From positions 1-64,000 of the forward strand of contig NW_025422615.1 in the NCBI RefSeq assembly GCF_904849725.1: 64,000 bases of DNA, read 5' to 3'. Each line of letters starts with the position of its first letter. The first letter of the stretch is position 1. Both the position numbers and the translations under genes were made by a program. This document shows positions 12,661-27,024 of this stretch, in pieces. The notes below the pieces were generated by a model that ran no database searches, was not told where the DNA came from, and saw only the letters and a list, made by a program, of their open reading frames with translations. Origin of the DNA: Hordeum vulgare subsp. vulgare. Its lineage: Eukaryota > Streptophyta > Magnoliopsida > Poales > Poaceae.

Positions 12661-15600
12661 ATCAGTGACTAATAGCACACAAAAGTGGCGAGAATAGGCC
12701 CGGGGTTCGCAAAACATTCGGATCGCAGCACGCTCCAAAATTAGTGAGTAATAGCATACAATCCTGGCCGAATAGGTCAAAACTGTGAGTTTTGACGAGT
12801 TCCCCGAAACCGGACCCACAGTTCCCGAAACATTTAGAACGTCGGATGACCCAAAATGAGTTACTAATAGCATACAAAATTGGCCACAATAGGCCAAAAC
12901 TGCGAGTTTTGGCGAGTTCCCTATAACCGGACATCGGGGTTCCCGAAGCGTCTGGATCGTAGTAGGACCCAAAATCAGTGACTAATAGCATACAAAACTG
13001 TGGGTCAGAATAGCATAGAAAAGTGGCCAGAATAGGCCAAAATTGCGAGTTTTTACGAGTTCCCCGTAACCTGAGCTCGGGGTTCGCAAAACATTTGGAT
13101 CGTAGCACGATCCAAAATCAGTGAGTAATAGCTTATAAACCTGGCCGGAAGAGGTCAAAACTGCGAGTTTTGACGAGTTTCCCGAAACCAGACCCTGGGG
13201 TTCCCAAAATGTTTGGATCGCAGCAGGAACCAAACTCAGTGAGTAATAGCATACAAAACTGGTCAGAATAGACCAAAACCGCGAGTTTTGACAAATTCCC
13301 CGTAACCGGACCCCGGTGTTCCCAAAATGTTTGGATCGCAGCAGGAACCAAAATCAGTGAGTAATAGCATACAAACCTGGCAAGAATAGGTCAAAACAAA
13401 GAGTTTTGACAAGTTCCCCCAAACCTGGCCAGAATAGGTCAAAATGGACCATAGGGTTCCCGAAATATTCCAATCATAGCAGGACCCAAAATCGGTGACT
13501 AATAGCATACAGAAGTGGCCAGAACAGGCCAAAATTGTGAGTTTTCACGAGTTCCCCGTAACCGGACCCTGGGGTTCCCGGAACGTTCGGATGACATCAT
13601 GACCAAAAATCAGTGACTAATAGCACACAAAAGTGGCGAGAATAGGCCCGGGGTTCGCAAAACATTCGGATCGCAGCACGCTCCAAAATTAGTGAGTAAT
13701 AGCATACAAACCTGGCCGAATAGGTCAAAACTGCGAGTTTTGACGAGTTCCCCGAAACCGGACCCACAGTTCCCGAAACATTTAGAACGTCGGATGACCC
13801 AAAATGAGTTACTAATAGCATACAAAATTGGCAACAATAGGCCAAAACTGCGAGTTTTGGCGAGTTCCCTATAACCGGACATCGGGGTTCCCGAAGCGTC
13901 TGGATCGTAGTAGGACCCAAAATCAGTGACTAATAGCATACAAAACTGTGGGTCAGAATAGCATAGAAAAGTGGCCAGAATAGGCCAAAATTGCGAGTTT
14001 TTACGAGTTCCCCGTAACCTGAGCTCGGGGTTCGCAAAACATTTGGATCGTAGCACGATCCAAAATCAGTGAGTAATAGCTTATAAACCTGGCCGGAAGA
14101 GGTCAAAACTGCGAGTTTTGACGAGTTTCCCGAAACCAGACCCTGGGGTTCCCAAAATGTTTGGATCGCAGCAGGAACCAAACTCAGTGAGTAATAGCAT
14201 ACAAAACTGGTCAGAATAGACCAAAACCGCGAGTTTTGACAAATTCCCCGTAACCGGACCCCGGTTTTCCCAAAATGTTTGGATCGCAGCAGGAACCAAA
14301 ATCAGTGAGTAATAGCATACAAACCTGGCCAGAATAGGTCAAAACTAAGAGTTTTGACAAGTTCCCCGAAACCTTGCCAGAATAGGTCAAAATGTACCAT
14401 AGGGTTCCCGAAATTTTCCAATCATAGCAGGACCCAAAATCAGTGACTAATTGCATACAGAAGTGGCCAGAATAGGTCAAAATTGTGAGTTTTCACGAGT
14501 TCCCCGTAACCGGACCCCGGGGTTCCAGGAACGTTCGGGTGACATCATGACCAAAAATCACTGAGTAATAGCATACAAAAGTGGCGAGAATAGGCCCGGG
14601 GTTCGCAAAACATTCGGATCGCAGCACGCTCCAAAATTAGTGAGTAATAGCATACAAACCTGGCCGAATAGGTCAAAACTGTGAGTTTTGACGAGTTCCC
14701 CGAAACCGGACCCACAGTTCCCGAAACATTTAGAACGTCGGATGACCCAAAATGAGTTACTAATAGCATACAAAATTGGCCACAATAGGCCAAAACTGCG
14801 AGTTTTGGCGAGTTCCCTATAACCGGACATCGGGGTTCCCGAAGCGTCTGGATCGTAGTAGGACCCAAAATCAGTGACTAATAGCATACAAAACTGTGGG
14901 TCAGAATAGCATAGAAAAGTGGCCAGAATAGGCCAAAATTGCGAGTTTTTACGAGTTCCCCGTAACCTGAGCTCGGGGTTCGCAAAACATTTGGATCGTA
15001 GCACGATCCAAAATCAGTGAGTAATAGCTTATAAACCTGGCCGGAAGAGGTCAAAACTGCGAGTTTTGACGAGTTTCCCGAAACCAGACCCTGGGGTTCC
15101 CAAAATGTTTGGATCGCAGCAGGAACCAAACTCAGTGAGTAATAGCATACAAAACTGGTCAGAATAGACCAAAACCGCGAGTTTTGACAAATTCCCCGTA
15201 ACCGGACCCCGGTGTTCCCAAAATGTTTGGATCGCAGCAGGAACCAAAATCAGTGAGTAATAGCATACAAACCTGGCAAGAATAGGTCAAAACAAAGAGT
15301 TTTGACAAGTTCCCCCAAACCTGGCCAGAATAGGTCAAAATGGACCATAGGGTTCCCGAAATATTCCAATCATAGCAGGACCCAAAATCGGTGACTAATA
15401 GCATACAGAAGTGGCCAGAACAGGCCAAAATTGTGAGTTTTCACGAGTTCCCCGTAACCGGACCCTGGGGTTCCCGGAACGTTCGGATGACATCATGACC
15501 AAAAATCAGTGACTAATAGCACACAAAAGTGGCGAGAATAGGCCCGGGGTTCGCAAAACATTCGGATCGCAGCACGCTCCAAAATTAGTGAGTAATAGCA

Positions 15601-18600
15601 TACAAACCTGGCCGAATAGGTCAAAACTGCGAGTTTTGAAGAGTTCCCCGAAACCGGACCCACAGTTCCCGAAACATTTAGAACGTCGGATGACCCAAAA
15701 TGAGTTACTAATAGCATACAAAATTGGCAACAATAGGCCAAAACTGCGAGTTTTGGCGAGTTCCCTATAACCGGACATCGGGGTTCCCGAAGCGTCTGGA
15801 TCGTAGTAGGACCCAAAATCAGTGACTAATAGCATACAAAACTGTGGGTCAGAATAGCATAGAAAAGTGGCCAGAATAGGCCAAAATTGCGAGTTTTTAC
15901 GAGTTCCCCGTAACCTGAGCTCGGGGTTCGCAAAACATTTGGATCGTAGCACGATCCAAAATCAGTGAGTAATAGCTTATAAACCTGGCCGATAGAGGTC
16001 AAAACTGCGAGTTTTGACGAGTTTCCCGAAACCAGACCCTGGGGTTCCCAAAATGTTTGGATCGCAGCAGGAACCAAACTCAGTGAGTAATAGCATACAA
16101 AACTGGTCAGAATAGACCAAAACCGCGAGTTTTGACAAATTCCCCGTAACCGGACCCCGGTGTTCCCAAAATGTTTGGATCGCAGCAGGAACCAAAATCA
16201 GTCAGTAATAGCATACAAACCTGGCCAGAATAGGTCAAAACTAAGAGTTTTGACAAGTTCCCCGAAACCTTGCCAGAATAGGTCAAAATGTACCATAGGG
16301 TTCCCGAAATTTTCCAATCATAGCAGGACCCAAAATCGGTGACTAATTGCATACAGAAGTGGCCAGAATAGGTCAAAATTGTGAGTTTTCACGAGTTCCC
16401 CGTAACCGGACCCCGGGGTTCCAGGAACGTTCGGGTGACATCATGACCAAAAATCACTGACTAATAGCATACAAAAGTGGCTAGCATAGGCCCGGGGTTC
16501 GCAAAACATTCGGATCGCAGCACGCTCCAAAATTAGTGAGTAATAGCATACAAACCTGGCCGAATAGGTCAAAACTGCGAGTTTTGACGAGTTCCCGGAA
16601 ACCGGACCCACAGTTCCCGAAACATTTGGAACGTCAAACGACCCAAAATGAGTGACTAATAGCATACAAAATTGGCAACAATAGGCCAAAACTGCGAGTT
16701 TTGGCGAGTTCCCTATAACCGGACATCGGGGTTCCCGAAGCGTCTGGATCGCAGTAGGACCCAAAATCAGTGACTAATAGCATACAAAACTGTGGGTCAG
16801 AATCGCATAGAAAAGTGGCCAGAATAGGCCAAAATTGCGAGTTTTTACGAGTTGCCCGTAACCTGAGCTCGGGGGTCGCAAAACATTCGGATCGCAGCAC
16901 GATCCAAAATCAGTGAGTAATAGCATATAAACCTGGCCGGAAGAGGTCAAAACTGTGAGTTTTGACGAGTTTCCCAAAACCAGACCCTAGGGTTCCCAAA
17001 ATGTTTGGATCGTAGCAGGAACCAAAATCAATGAGTAATAGCATACAAAACTGGTCGGAATAGACCAAAACCGCGAGTTTTGACAAATTCCCCGTAACCG
17101 GACCCCGGTGTTCCTAAAATGTTTGGATCGCAGCAGGAACCAAAATCAGTGAGTAATAGCATACAAACCTGGCAAGAATAGGTCAAAACAAAGAGTTTTG
17201 ACAAGTTCCCCGAAACCTTGCCAGAATAGGTCAAAATGGACCATAGGGTTCCCGAAATATTCCAATCATAGCAGGACCCAAAATCGGTGACTAATAGCAT
17301 ACAGAAGTGGCCAGAACAGGCCAAAATTGTGAGTTTTCACGAGTTCCCTGTAACCGGACCCCGGGGTTCCCGGAACGTTCGGATGACATCATGACCAAAA
17401 ATCAGTGACTAATAGCACACAAAAGTGGCGAGAATAGGCCCGGGGTTCGCAAAACATTCGGATCGCAGCACGCTCCAAAATTATTGAGTAATAGCATACA
17501 AACCTGGCCGAATAGGTCAAAACTGCGAGTTTTGACGAGTTCCCCGAAACCGGACCCACAGTTCCCGAAACATTTAGAACGTCGGACGACCCAAAATGAG
17601 TTACTAATAGCATACAAAATTGGCCACAATAGGCCAAAACTGCGACTTTTGGCGAGTTCCCTATAACCGGACATCGGGGTTCCCGAAGCGTCTGGATCGT
17701 AGTAGGACCCAAAATCAGTGACTAATAGCATACAAAACTGTGGGTCAGAATAGCATAGAAAAGTGGCCAGAATAGGCCAAAATTGCGAGTTTTTACGAGT
17801 TCCCCGTAACCTGAGCTCGGGGTTCGCAATACATTTGGATCGTAGCACGATCCAAAATCAGTGAGTAATAGCTTATAAACCTGGCCGGAAGAGGTCAAAA
17901 CTGCGAGTTTTGACGAGTTTCCCGAAACCAGACCCTGGGGTTCCCAAAATGTTTGGATCGCAGCAGGAACCAAACTCAGTGAGTAATAGCATACAAAACT
18001 GGTCAGAATAGACCAAAACCGCGAGTTTTGACAAATTCCCCGTAACCGGACCCCGGTGTTCCCAAAATGTTTGGATCGCAGCAGGAACCAAAATCAGTGA
18101 GTAATAGCATACAAACCTGACCAGAATAGGTCAAAACTAAGAGTTTTGACAAGTTCCCCGAAACCTTGCCAGAATAGGTCAAAATGTACCATAGGGTTCC
18201 CGAAATTTTCCAATCATAGCAGGACCCAAAATCAGTGACTAATTGCATACAGAAGTGGCCAGAATAGGTCAAAATTGTGAGTTTTCACGAGTTCCCCGTA
18301 ACCGGACCCCGGGGTTCCAGGAACGTTCGGGTGACATCATGACCAAAAATCACTGACTAATAGCATACAAAAGTGGCTAGCATAGGCCCGGGGTTCGCAA
18401 AACATTCGGATCGCAGCACGCTCCAAAATTAGTGAGTAATAGCATACAAACCTGGCCGAATAGGTCAAAACTGCGAGTTTTGACGAGTTCCCGGAAACCG
18501 GACCCACAGTTCCCGAAACATTTGGAACGTCAAACGACCCAAAATGAGTGACTAATAGGATACAAAATTGGCCACAATAGGCCAAAACTGCGAGTTTTGG

Positions 18601-20806
18601 CGAGTTCCCTATAACCGGACATCGGGGTTCCCGAAGCGTCTGGATCGCAGTAGGACCCAAAATCAGTGACTAATAGCATACAAAACTGTGGGTCAGAATC
18701 GCATAGAAAAGTGGCCAGAATAGGCCAAAATTGCGAGTTTTTACGAGTTCCCCGTAACCTAAGCTCGGGGTTCGCAAAACATTTGGATCGCGGCACGATC
18801 CAAAATCAGTGAGTAATAGCATATAAACCTGGCCGGAAGAGGTCAAAACTGCGAGTTTTGACGAGTTTCCCGAAACCAGACCCTGGGGTTCCCAAAATGT
18901 TTGGATCGCAGCAGGAACCAAAATCAATGAGTAATAGCATACAAAACTGGTCGGAATAGACCAAAACCGCGAGTTTTGACAAATTCCCCGTAACCGGACC
19001 CCGGTGTTCCCAAAATGTTTGGATCGCAGCAGGAACCAAAATCAGTGAGTAATAGCATACAAACCTGGCAAGAATAGGTCAAAACAAAGAGTTTTGACAA
19101 GTTCCCCCAAACCTGGCCAGAATAGGTCAAAATGGACCATAGGGTTCCCGAAATATTCCAATCATAGCAGGACCCAAAATCGGTGACTAATAGCATACAG
19201 AAGTGGCCAGAACAGGCCAAAATTGTGAGTTTTCACGAGTTCCCCGTAACCGGACCCCGGGGTTCCCGGAACGTTCGGATGACATCATGACCAAAAATCA
19301 GTGACTAATAGCACACAAAAGTGGCGAGAATAGGCCCGGGGTTCGCAAAACATTCGGATCGCAGCACGCTCCAAAATTAGGGAGTAATAGCATACAAACC
19401 TGGCCGAATAGGTCAAAACTGCGAGTTTTGACGAGTTCCCCGAAACCGGACCCACAGTTCCCGAAACATTTAGAACGTCGGACGACCCAAAATGAGTTAC
19501 TAATAGCATACAAAATTGGCCACAATAGGCCAAAACTGCGACTTTTGGCGAGTTCCCTATAACCGGACATCGGGGTTCCCGAAGCGTCTGGATCGTAGTA
19601 GGACCCAAAATCAGTGACTAATAGCATACAAAACTGTGGGTCAGAATAGCATAGAAAAGTGGCCAGAATAGGCCAAAATTGCGAGTTTTTACGAGTTCCC
19701 CGTAACCTGAGCTCGGGGTTCGCAAAACATTTGGATCGTAGCACGATCCAAAATCAGTGAGTAATAGCATATAAACCTGGCCGGAAGAGGTCAAAACTGC
19801 GAGTTTTGACGAGTTTCCCGAAACCAGACCCTGGGGTTCCCAAAATGTTTGGATCGCAGCAGGAACCAAACTCAGTGAGTAATAGCATACAAAACTGGTC
19901 AGAATAGACCAAAACCGCGAGTTTTGACAAATTCCCCGTAACCGGACCCCGGTGTTCCCAAAATGTTTGGATCGCAGCAGGAACCAAAATCAGTGAGTAA
20001 TAGCATACAAACCTGGCCAGAATAGGTCAAAACTAAGAGTTTTGACAAGTTCACCGAAACCTTGCCAGAATAGGTCAAAATGTACCATAGGGTTCCCGAA
20101 ATTTTCCAATCTTAGCAGGACCCAAAATCAGTGACTAATAGCATACAGAAGTGGCCAGAATAGGTCAAAATTGTGAGTTTTCATGAGTTCCCCGTAACCG
20201 GACCCCGGGGTTCCAGGAACGTTCGGAAGACATCATGACCAAAAATCACTGACTAATAGCATACAAAAGTGGCTAGCATAGGCCCGGGGTTCGCAAAACA
20301 TTCGGATCGCAGCACGCTCCAAAATTAGTGAGTAATAGCATACAAACCTGGCCGAATAGGTCAAAACTGCGAGTTTTGACGAGTTCCCGGAAACCGGACC
20401 CACAGTTCCCGAAACATTTGGAACGTCAAACGACCCAAAATGAGTGACTAATAGGATACAAAATTGGCCACAATAGGCCAAAACTGCGAGTTTTGGCGAG
20501 TTCCCTATAACCGGACATCGGGGTTCCCGAAGAGTCTGGATCGCAGTAGGACCCAAAATCAGTGACTAATAGCATACAAAACTGTGGGTCAGAATCGCAT
20601 AGAAAAGTGGCCAGAATAGGCCAAAATTGCGAGTTTTTACGAGTTCCCCGTAACCTGAGCTCGGGGGTCGCAAAACATTCGGATCGCAGCACGATCCAAA
20701 ATCAGTGAGTAATAGCATATAAACCTGGCCGGAAGAGGTCAAAACTGCGAGTTTTGACGAGTTTCCCGAAACCAGACCCTGGGGTTCCCAAAATGTTTGG
20801 ATCGCA

Positions 20807-22702
20807 GAAGGAACCAAAATCAGTGAGTAATAGCATACAAAACTCGTCGGAATAGACCAAAACCGCGAGTTTTGACAAATTCCCCGTAACCGGACCCCGG
20901 TGTTCCCAAAATGTTTGGATCGCAGCAGGAACCAAAATCAGTGAGTAATAGCATACAAACCTGGCAAGAATAGGTCAAAACAAAGAGTTTTGACAAGTTC
21001 CCCGAAACCTGCCCAGAATAGGTCAAAATGGACCATAGGGTTCCCGAAATATTCCAATCATAGCAGGACCCAAAATCGGTGACTAATAGCATAGAGAAGT
21101 GGCCAGAACAGGCCAAAATTGTGAGTTTTCACGAGTTCCCCGTAACCGGACCCCGGGGTTCCCGGAACGTTCGGATGACATCATGACCAAAAATCAGTGA
21201 CTAATAGCACACAAAAGTGGCGAGAATAGGCCCGGGGTTCGCAAAACATTCGGATCGCAGCACGCTCCAAAATTAGTGAGTAATAGCATACAAACCTGGC
21301 CGAATAGGTCAAAACTGCGAGTTTTGACGAGTTCCCCGAAACCGGACCCACAGTTCCCGAAACATTTAGAACGTCGGACGACCCAAAATGAGTTACTAAT
21401 AGCATACAAAATTGGCCACAATAGGCCAAAACTGCGAGTTTTGGCGAGTTCCCTATAACCGGACATCGGGGTTCCCGAAGCGTCTGGATCGTAGTAGGAC
21501 CCAAAATCAGTGACTAATGGCATACAAAACTGTGGGTCAGAATAGCATAGAAAAGTGGCCAGAATAGGCCAAAATTGCGAGTTTTTACGAGTTCCCCGTA
21601 ACCTGAGCTCGGGGTTCGCAAAACATTTGGATCGTAGCACGATACAAAATCAGTGAGTAATAGCATATAAACCTGGACGGAAGAGGTCAAAACTGCGAGT
21701 TTTGACGAGTTTCCCGAAACCAGACCCTGGGGTTCCCAAAATGTTTGGATCGCAGAAGGAACCAAAATCAGTGAGTAATAGCATACAAAACTCGTCGGAA
21801 TAGACCAAAACCGCGAGTTTTGACAAATTCCCCGTAACCGGACCCCGGTGTTCCCAAAATGTTTGGATCGCAGCAGGAACCAAAATCAGTGAGTAATAGC
21901 ATACAAACCTGGCAAGAATAGGTCAAAACAAAGAGTTTTGACAAGTTCCCCGAAACCTGCCCAGAATAGGTCAAAATGGACCATAGGGTTCCCGAAATAT
22001 TCCAATCATAGCAGGACCCAAAATCGGTGACTAATAGCATAGAGAAGTGGCCAGAACAGGCCAAAATTGTGAGTTTTCACGAGTTCCCCGTAACCGGACC
22101 CCGGGGTTCCCGGAACGTTCGGATGACATCATGACCAAAAATCAGTGACTAATAGCACACAAAAGTGGCGAGAATAGGCCCGGGGTTCGCAAAACATTCG
22201 GATCGCAGCACGCTCCAAAATTAGTGAGTAATAGCATACAAACCTGGCCGAATAGGTCAAAACTGCGAGTTTTGACGAGTTCCCCGAAACCGGACCCACA
22301 GTTCCCGAAACATTTAGAACGTCGGACGACCCAAAATGAGTTACTAATAGCATACAAAATTGGCCACAATAGGCCAAAACTGCGAGTTTTGGCGAGTTCC
22401 CTATAACCGGACATCGGGGTTCCCGAAGCGTCTGGATCGTAGTAGGACCCAAAATCAGTGACTAATGGCATACAAAACTGTGGGTCAGAATAGCATAGAA
22501 AAGTGGCCAGAATAGGCCAAAATTGCGAGTTTTTACGAGTTCCCCGTAACCTGAGCTCGGGGTTCGCAAAACATTTGGATCGTAGCACGATACAAAATCA
22601 GTGAGTAATAGCATATAAACCTGGACGGAAGAGGTCAAAACTGCGAGTTTTGACGAGTTTCCCGAAACCAGACCCTGGGGTTCCCAAAATGTTTGGATCG
22701 CA
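20807..22702. repeat. Recent tandem duplication of one HOR unit
   Basis: Two adjacent HOR units share a set of otherwise rare variants exactly 948 bp apart: GCAGAAGGAACC (near 20805 and 21753), AACTCGTCGG (near 20842 and 21790), ACCTGCCCAG (near 21007 and 21955), CATAGAGAAGTGG (near 21090 and 22038), TAATGGCATAC (near 21517 and 22465) and CGATACAAAATC (near 21640 and 22588). This indicates a very recent single-unit duplication. Confidence 0.85.
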
Positions 22703-25700
22703 GCAGGAACCAAACTCAGTGAGTAATAGCATACAAAACTGGTCAGAATAGACCAAAACCGCGAGTTTTGACAAATTCCCCGTAACCGGACCCCGGTGTT
22801 CCCAAAATGTTTGGATCGCAGCAGGAACCAAAATCAGTGAGTAATAGCATACAAACCTGGCCAGAATAGGTCAAAACTAAGAGTTTTGACAAGTTCACCG
22901 AAACCTTGCCAGAATAGGTCAAAATGTACCATAGGGTTCCCGAAATTTTCCAATCATAGCAGGACCCAAAATCAGTGACTAATAGCATACAGAAGTGGCC
23001 AGAATAGGTCAAAATTGTGAGTTTTCATGAGTTCCCCGTAACCGGACCCCGGGGTTCCAGGAACGTTCGGAAGACATCATGACCAAAAATCACTGACTAA
23101 TAGCATACAAAAGTGGCTAGCATAGGCCCGGGGTTCGCAAAACATTCGGATCGCAGCACGCTCCAAAATTAGTGAGTAATAGCATACAAACCTGGCCGAA
23201 TAGGTCAAAACTGCGAGTTTTGACGAGTTCCCGGAAACCGGACCCACAGTTCCCGAAACATTTGGAACGTCAAACGACCCAAAATGAGTGACTAATAGGA
23301 TACAAAATTGGCCACAATAGGCCAAAACTGCGAGTTTTGGCGAGTTCCCTATAACCGGACATCGGGGTTCCCGAAGCGTCTGGATCGCAGTAGGACCCAA
23401 AATCAGTGACTAATAGCATACAAAACTGTGGGTCAGAATCGCATAGAAAAGTGGCCAGAATAGGCCAAAATTGCGAGTTCTTACGAGTTCCCCGTAACCT
23501 GAGCTCGGGGGTCGCAAAACATTCGGATCGCAGCACGATCCAAAATCAGTGAGTAATAGCATATAAACCTGGCCGGAAGAGGTCAAAACTGCGAGTTTTG
23601 ACGAGTTTCCCGAAAGCAGACCCTGGGGTTCCCAAAAGGTTTGGATCGCAGCAGGAACCAAAATCAGTGAGTAATAGCATACAAAACTGGTCGGAATAGA
23701 CCAAAACCGCGAGTTTTGACAAATTCCCCGTAACAGAACCCCGGTGTTGCCAAAATGTTTGGATCGCAGCAGGAACCAAAATCAGTGAGTAATAGCATAC
23801 AAACCTGGCCAGAATAGGTCAAAACTAATAGTTTTGACAAGTTCCCCGAAACCTGGCCAGAATAGGTCAAAATGGACCATAGGGTTCCCGAAATATTCCA
23901 ATCATAGCAGGACCCAAAATCGGTGACTAATAGCATACAGAAGTGGCCAGAACAGGCCAAAATTGTGAGTTTTCACGTGTTCCCCGTAACCGGACCCCGG
24001 GGTTCTCGGAACGTTCGGATGACATCATGACCAAAAATCAGTGACTAATAGCACACAAAAGTGGCGAGAATAGGCCCGGGGTTCGCAAAACATTCGGATC
24101 GCAGCACGCTCCAAAATTAGTGAGTAATAGCATACAAACCTGGCCGAATAGGTCAAAACTGCGAGTTTTGACGAGTTCCCCGAAACCGGACCCACAGTTC
24201 CCGAAACATTTAGAACGTCGGACGACCCAAAATGAGTTACTAATAGGATACAAAATTGGCCACAATAGGCCAAAACTGCGAGTTTGGCGAGTTCCCTATA
24301 ACCGGACATCGGGGTTCCCGAAGCGTCTGGATCGTAGTAGGACCCAAAATCAGTGACTAATAGCATACAAAACTGTGGGTCAGAATAGCATAGAAAAGTG
24401 GCCAGAATAGGCCAAAATTGCGAGTTTTTACGAGTTCCCCGTAACCTGAGCTCGGGGTTCGCAAAACATTTGGATCGTAGCACGATCCAAAATCAGTGAG
24501 TAATAGCATATAAACCTGGCCGGAAGAGGTCAAAACTGCGAGTTTTGACGAGTTTCCCGAAACCAGACCCTGGGGTTCCCAAAATGTTTGGATCGCAGCA
24601 GGAACCAAACTTAGTGAGTAATAGCATACAAAACTGGTCAGAATAGATCAAAACCGCGAGTTTTGACAAATTCCCCGTAACCGGACCCCGGTGTTCCCAA
24701 AATGTTTGGATCGCAGCAGGAACCAAAATCAGTGAGTAATAGCATACAAACCTGGCAAGAATAGGTTAAAACTAAGATTTTTTACAAGTTCCCCGAAACC
24801 TGGCCAGAATAGGTCAAAATGGACCATAGGGTTTCCGAATTATCCAATCATAGCAGGACCCAAAATCAGTAACTAATAGCATACAGAAGTGGCCAGAATA
24901 GGACAAAATTGTGAGTTTTCACGAGTTCCCCGTAACCGGACCCAGGGGTTCCCGGAACATTCGGATCACATCATGACCAAAAATCAGTGACTAATAGCAT
25001 ACAAAAGTGGCCAGAATAGGCCCGGGGTTCGCAAAACATTCGGATCGCAGCACGCTCCAAAATTAGTGAGTAATAGCATACAAACCTGGCCAAATAGGTC
25101 AAAACTCCGAGTTTTGACGAGTTCCCCGAAACCAGACCCACAGTTCCCGAAACATTTGGAACGTCGGACGACCCAAAATGAGTGACTAATAGGATACAAA
25201 ATTGGCCACAAATAGGCCAAAACTGCGAGTTTTGACGAGTTCCCTATAACCGGACATAGGGGTTCGCGATGCGTCTGGATTGCAGTAGGACCCAAAATCA
25301 GTGACTAATAGCATACAAAACTGTGGGTCAGAATCACATAGAAAAGTGGCCAGAATAGGCCAAAATTGCGAGTTTTTACGAGTTCCCCGTAACCTGAGCT
25401 CGGGGTTCGCAAAACATTTGGATCGCGGCACGATCCAAAATCAGCGAGTAATAGCATATAAACCTGGCCGGAAGAGGTCAAAACTGCGAGTTTTGACGAG
25501 TTTCCCGAAAGCAGACCCTGGGGTTCCCAAAAGGTTTGGATCGCAGCAGGAACCAAAATCAGTGAGTAATAGCATACAAAACTGGTCGGAATAGACCAAA
25601 ACAGCGAGTTTTGACAAATTCCCCGTAACTGAACCCCGGTGTTGCCAAAATGTTTGGATCGCAGCAGGAACCAAAATAAGTGAGTAATAGCATACAAACC

Positions 25701-27024
25701 TGGCCAGAATAGGTCAAAACTAAGAGTTTTGACAAGTTCCCCGAAACCTGGCCAGAATAGGTCAAAATGGACCATAGGGTTCCCGAAATATTCCAATCAT
25801 AGCAGGACCCAAAATCGGTGACTAATAGCATACACAAGTGGCCAGAACAGGCCAAAATTGTGAGTTTTCACGAGTTCCCCGTAACCGGACCCCGGGGTTC
25901 TCGGAACGTTCGGATGACATCATGACCAAAAATCAGTGACTAATAGCACACAAAAGTGGCGAGAATAGGCCCGGGGTTCGCAAAACATTCGGATCGCAGC
26001 ACGCTCCAAAATTAGTGAGTAATAGCATACAAACCTGGCCGAATAGGTCAAAACTGCGAGTTTTGACGAGTTCCCCGAAACCGGACCCACAGTTCCCGAA
26101 ACATTTAGAACGTCGGACGACCCAAAATGAGTTACTAATAGGATACAAAATTGGCCACAATAGGCCAAAACTGCGAGTTTGGCGAGTTCCCTATAACCGG
26201 ACATCGGGGTTCCCGAAGCGTCTGGATCGTAGTAGGACCAAAAATCAGTGACTAATAGCATACAAAACTGTGGGTCAGAATAGCATAGAAAAGTGGCCAG
26301 AATAGGCCAAAATTGCGAGTTTTTACGAGTTCCCCGTAACCTGAGCTCGGGGTTCGCAAAACATTTGGATCGTAGCACGATCCAAAATCAGTGAGTAATA
26401 GCATATAAACCTGGCCGAAAGAGGTCAAAACTGCGAGTTTTGACGAGTTTCCCGAAACCAGACCCTGGGGTTCCCAAAATGTTTGGATCGCAGCAGGAAC
26501 CAAACTCAGTGAGTAATAGCAGACAAAACTGGTCAGAATAGACCAAAACCGCGAGTTTTGAGAAATTCCCCGTAACCGGACCCCGGTGTTCCCAAAATGT
26601 TTGGATCGCAGCAGGAACCAAAATCAGTGAGTAATAGCATACAAACCTGGCCAGAATAGGTCAAAACTAAGAGTTTTGACAAGTTCCCCGAAACCTTGCC
26701 AGAATAGGTCAAAATGGACCATAGGGTTCCCGAAATATTCCAATCATAGCAGGACCCAAAATCGGTGACTAATAGCATACAGAAGTGGCCAGAACAGGCC
26801 AAAATTGTGAGTTTTCACGAGTTCCCCGTAACCGGACCCCGGGGTTCCCGGAACGTTCGGATGACATCATGACCAAAAATCAGTGACTAATAGCACACAA
26901 AGTGGCGAGAATAGGCCCGGGGTTCGCAAAACATTCGGATCGCAGCACGCTCCAAAATTAGTGAGTAATAGCATACAAACCTGGCCGAATATGTCAAAAC
27001 TGCGAGTTTTGACGAGTTCCCCGA

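Larger units (their letters stand above)
10765..16452. repeat. 1896-bp dimeric super-HOR, three cycles
   Basis: Over six HOR units two unit types alternate. Private variants recur every 1896 bp instead of every 948 bp: ACTGTGAGTTTT near 10886, 12782 and 14679; TTGGCAACAATAGG near 11934, 13830 and 15726; GGACCCTGGGGTT near 11670, 13566 and 15462. Units therefore begin at 10765, 12661 and 14557. The pairs have themselves been amplified, giving a 16-monomer unit. Confidence 0.85.
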
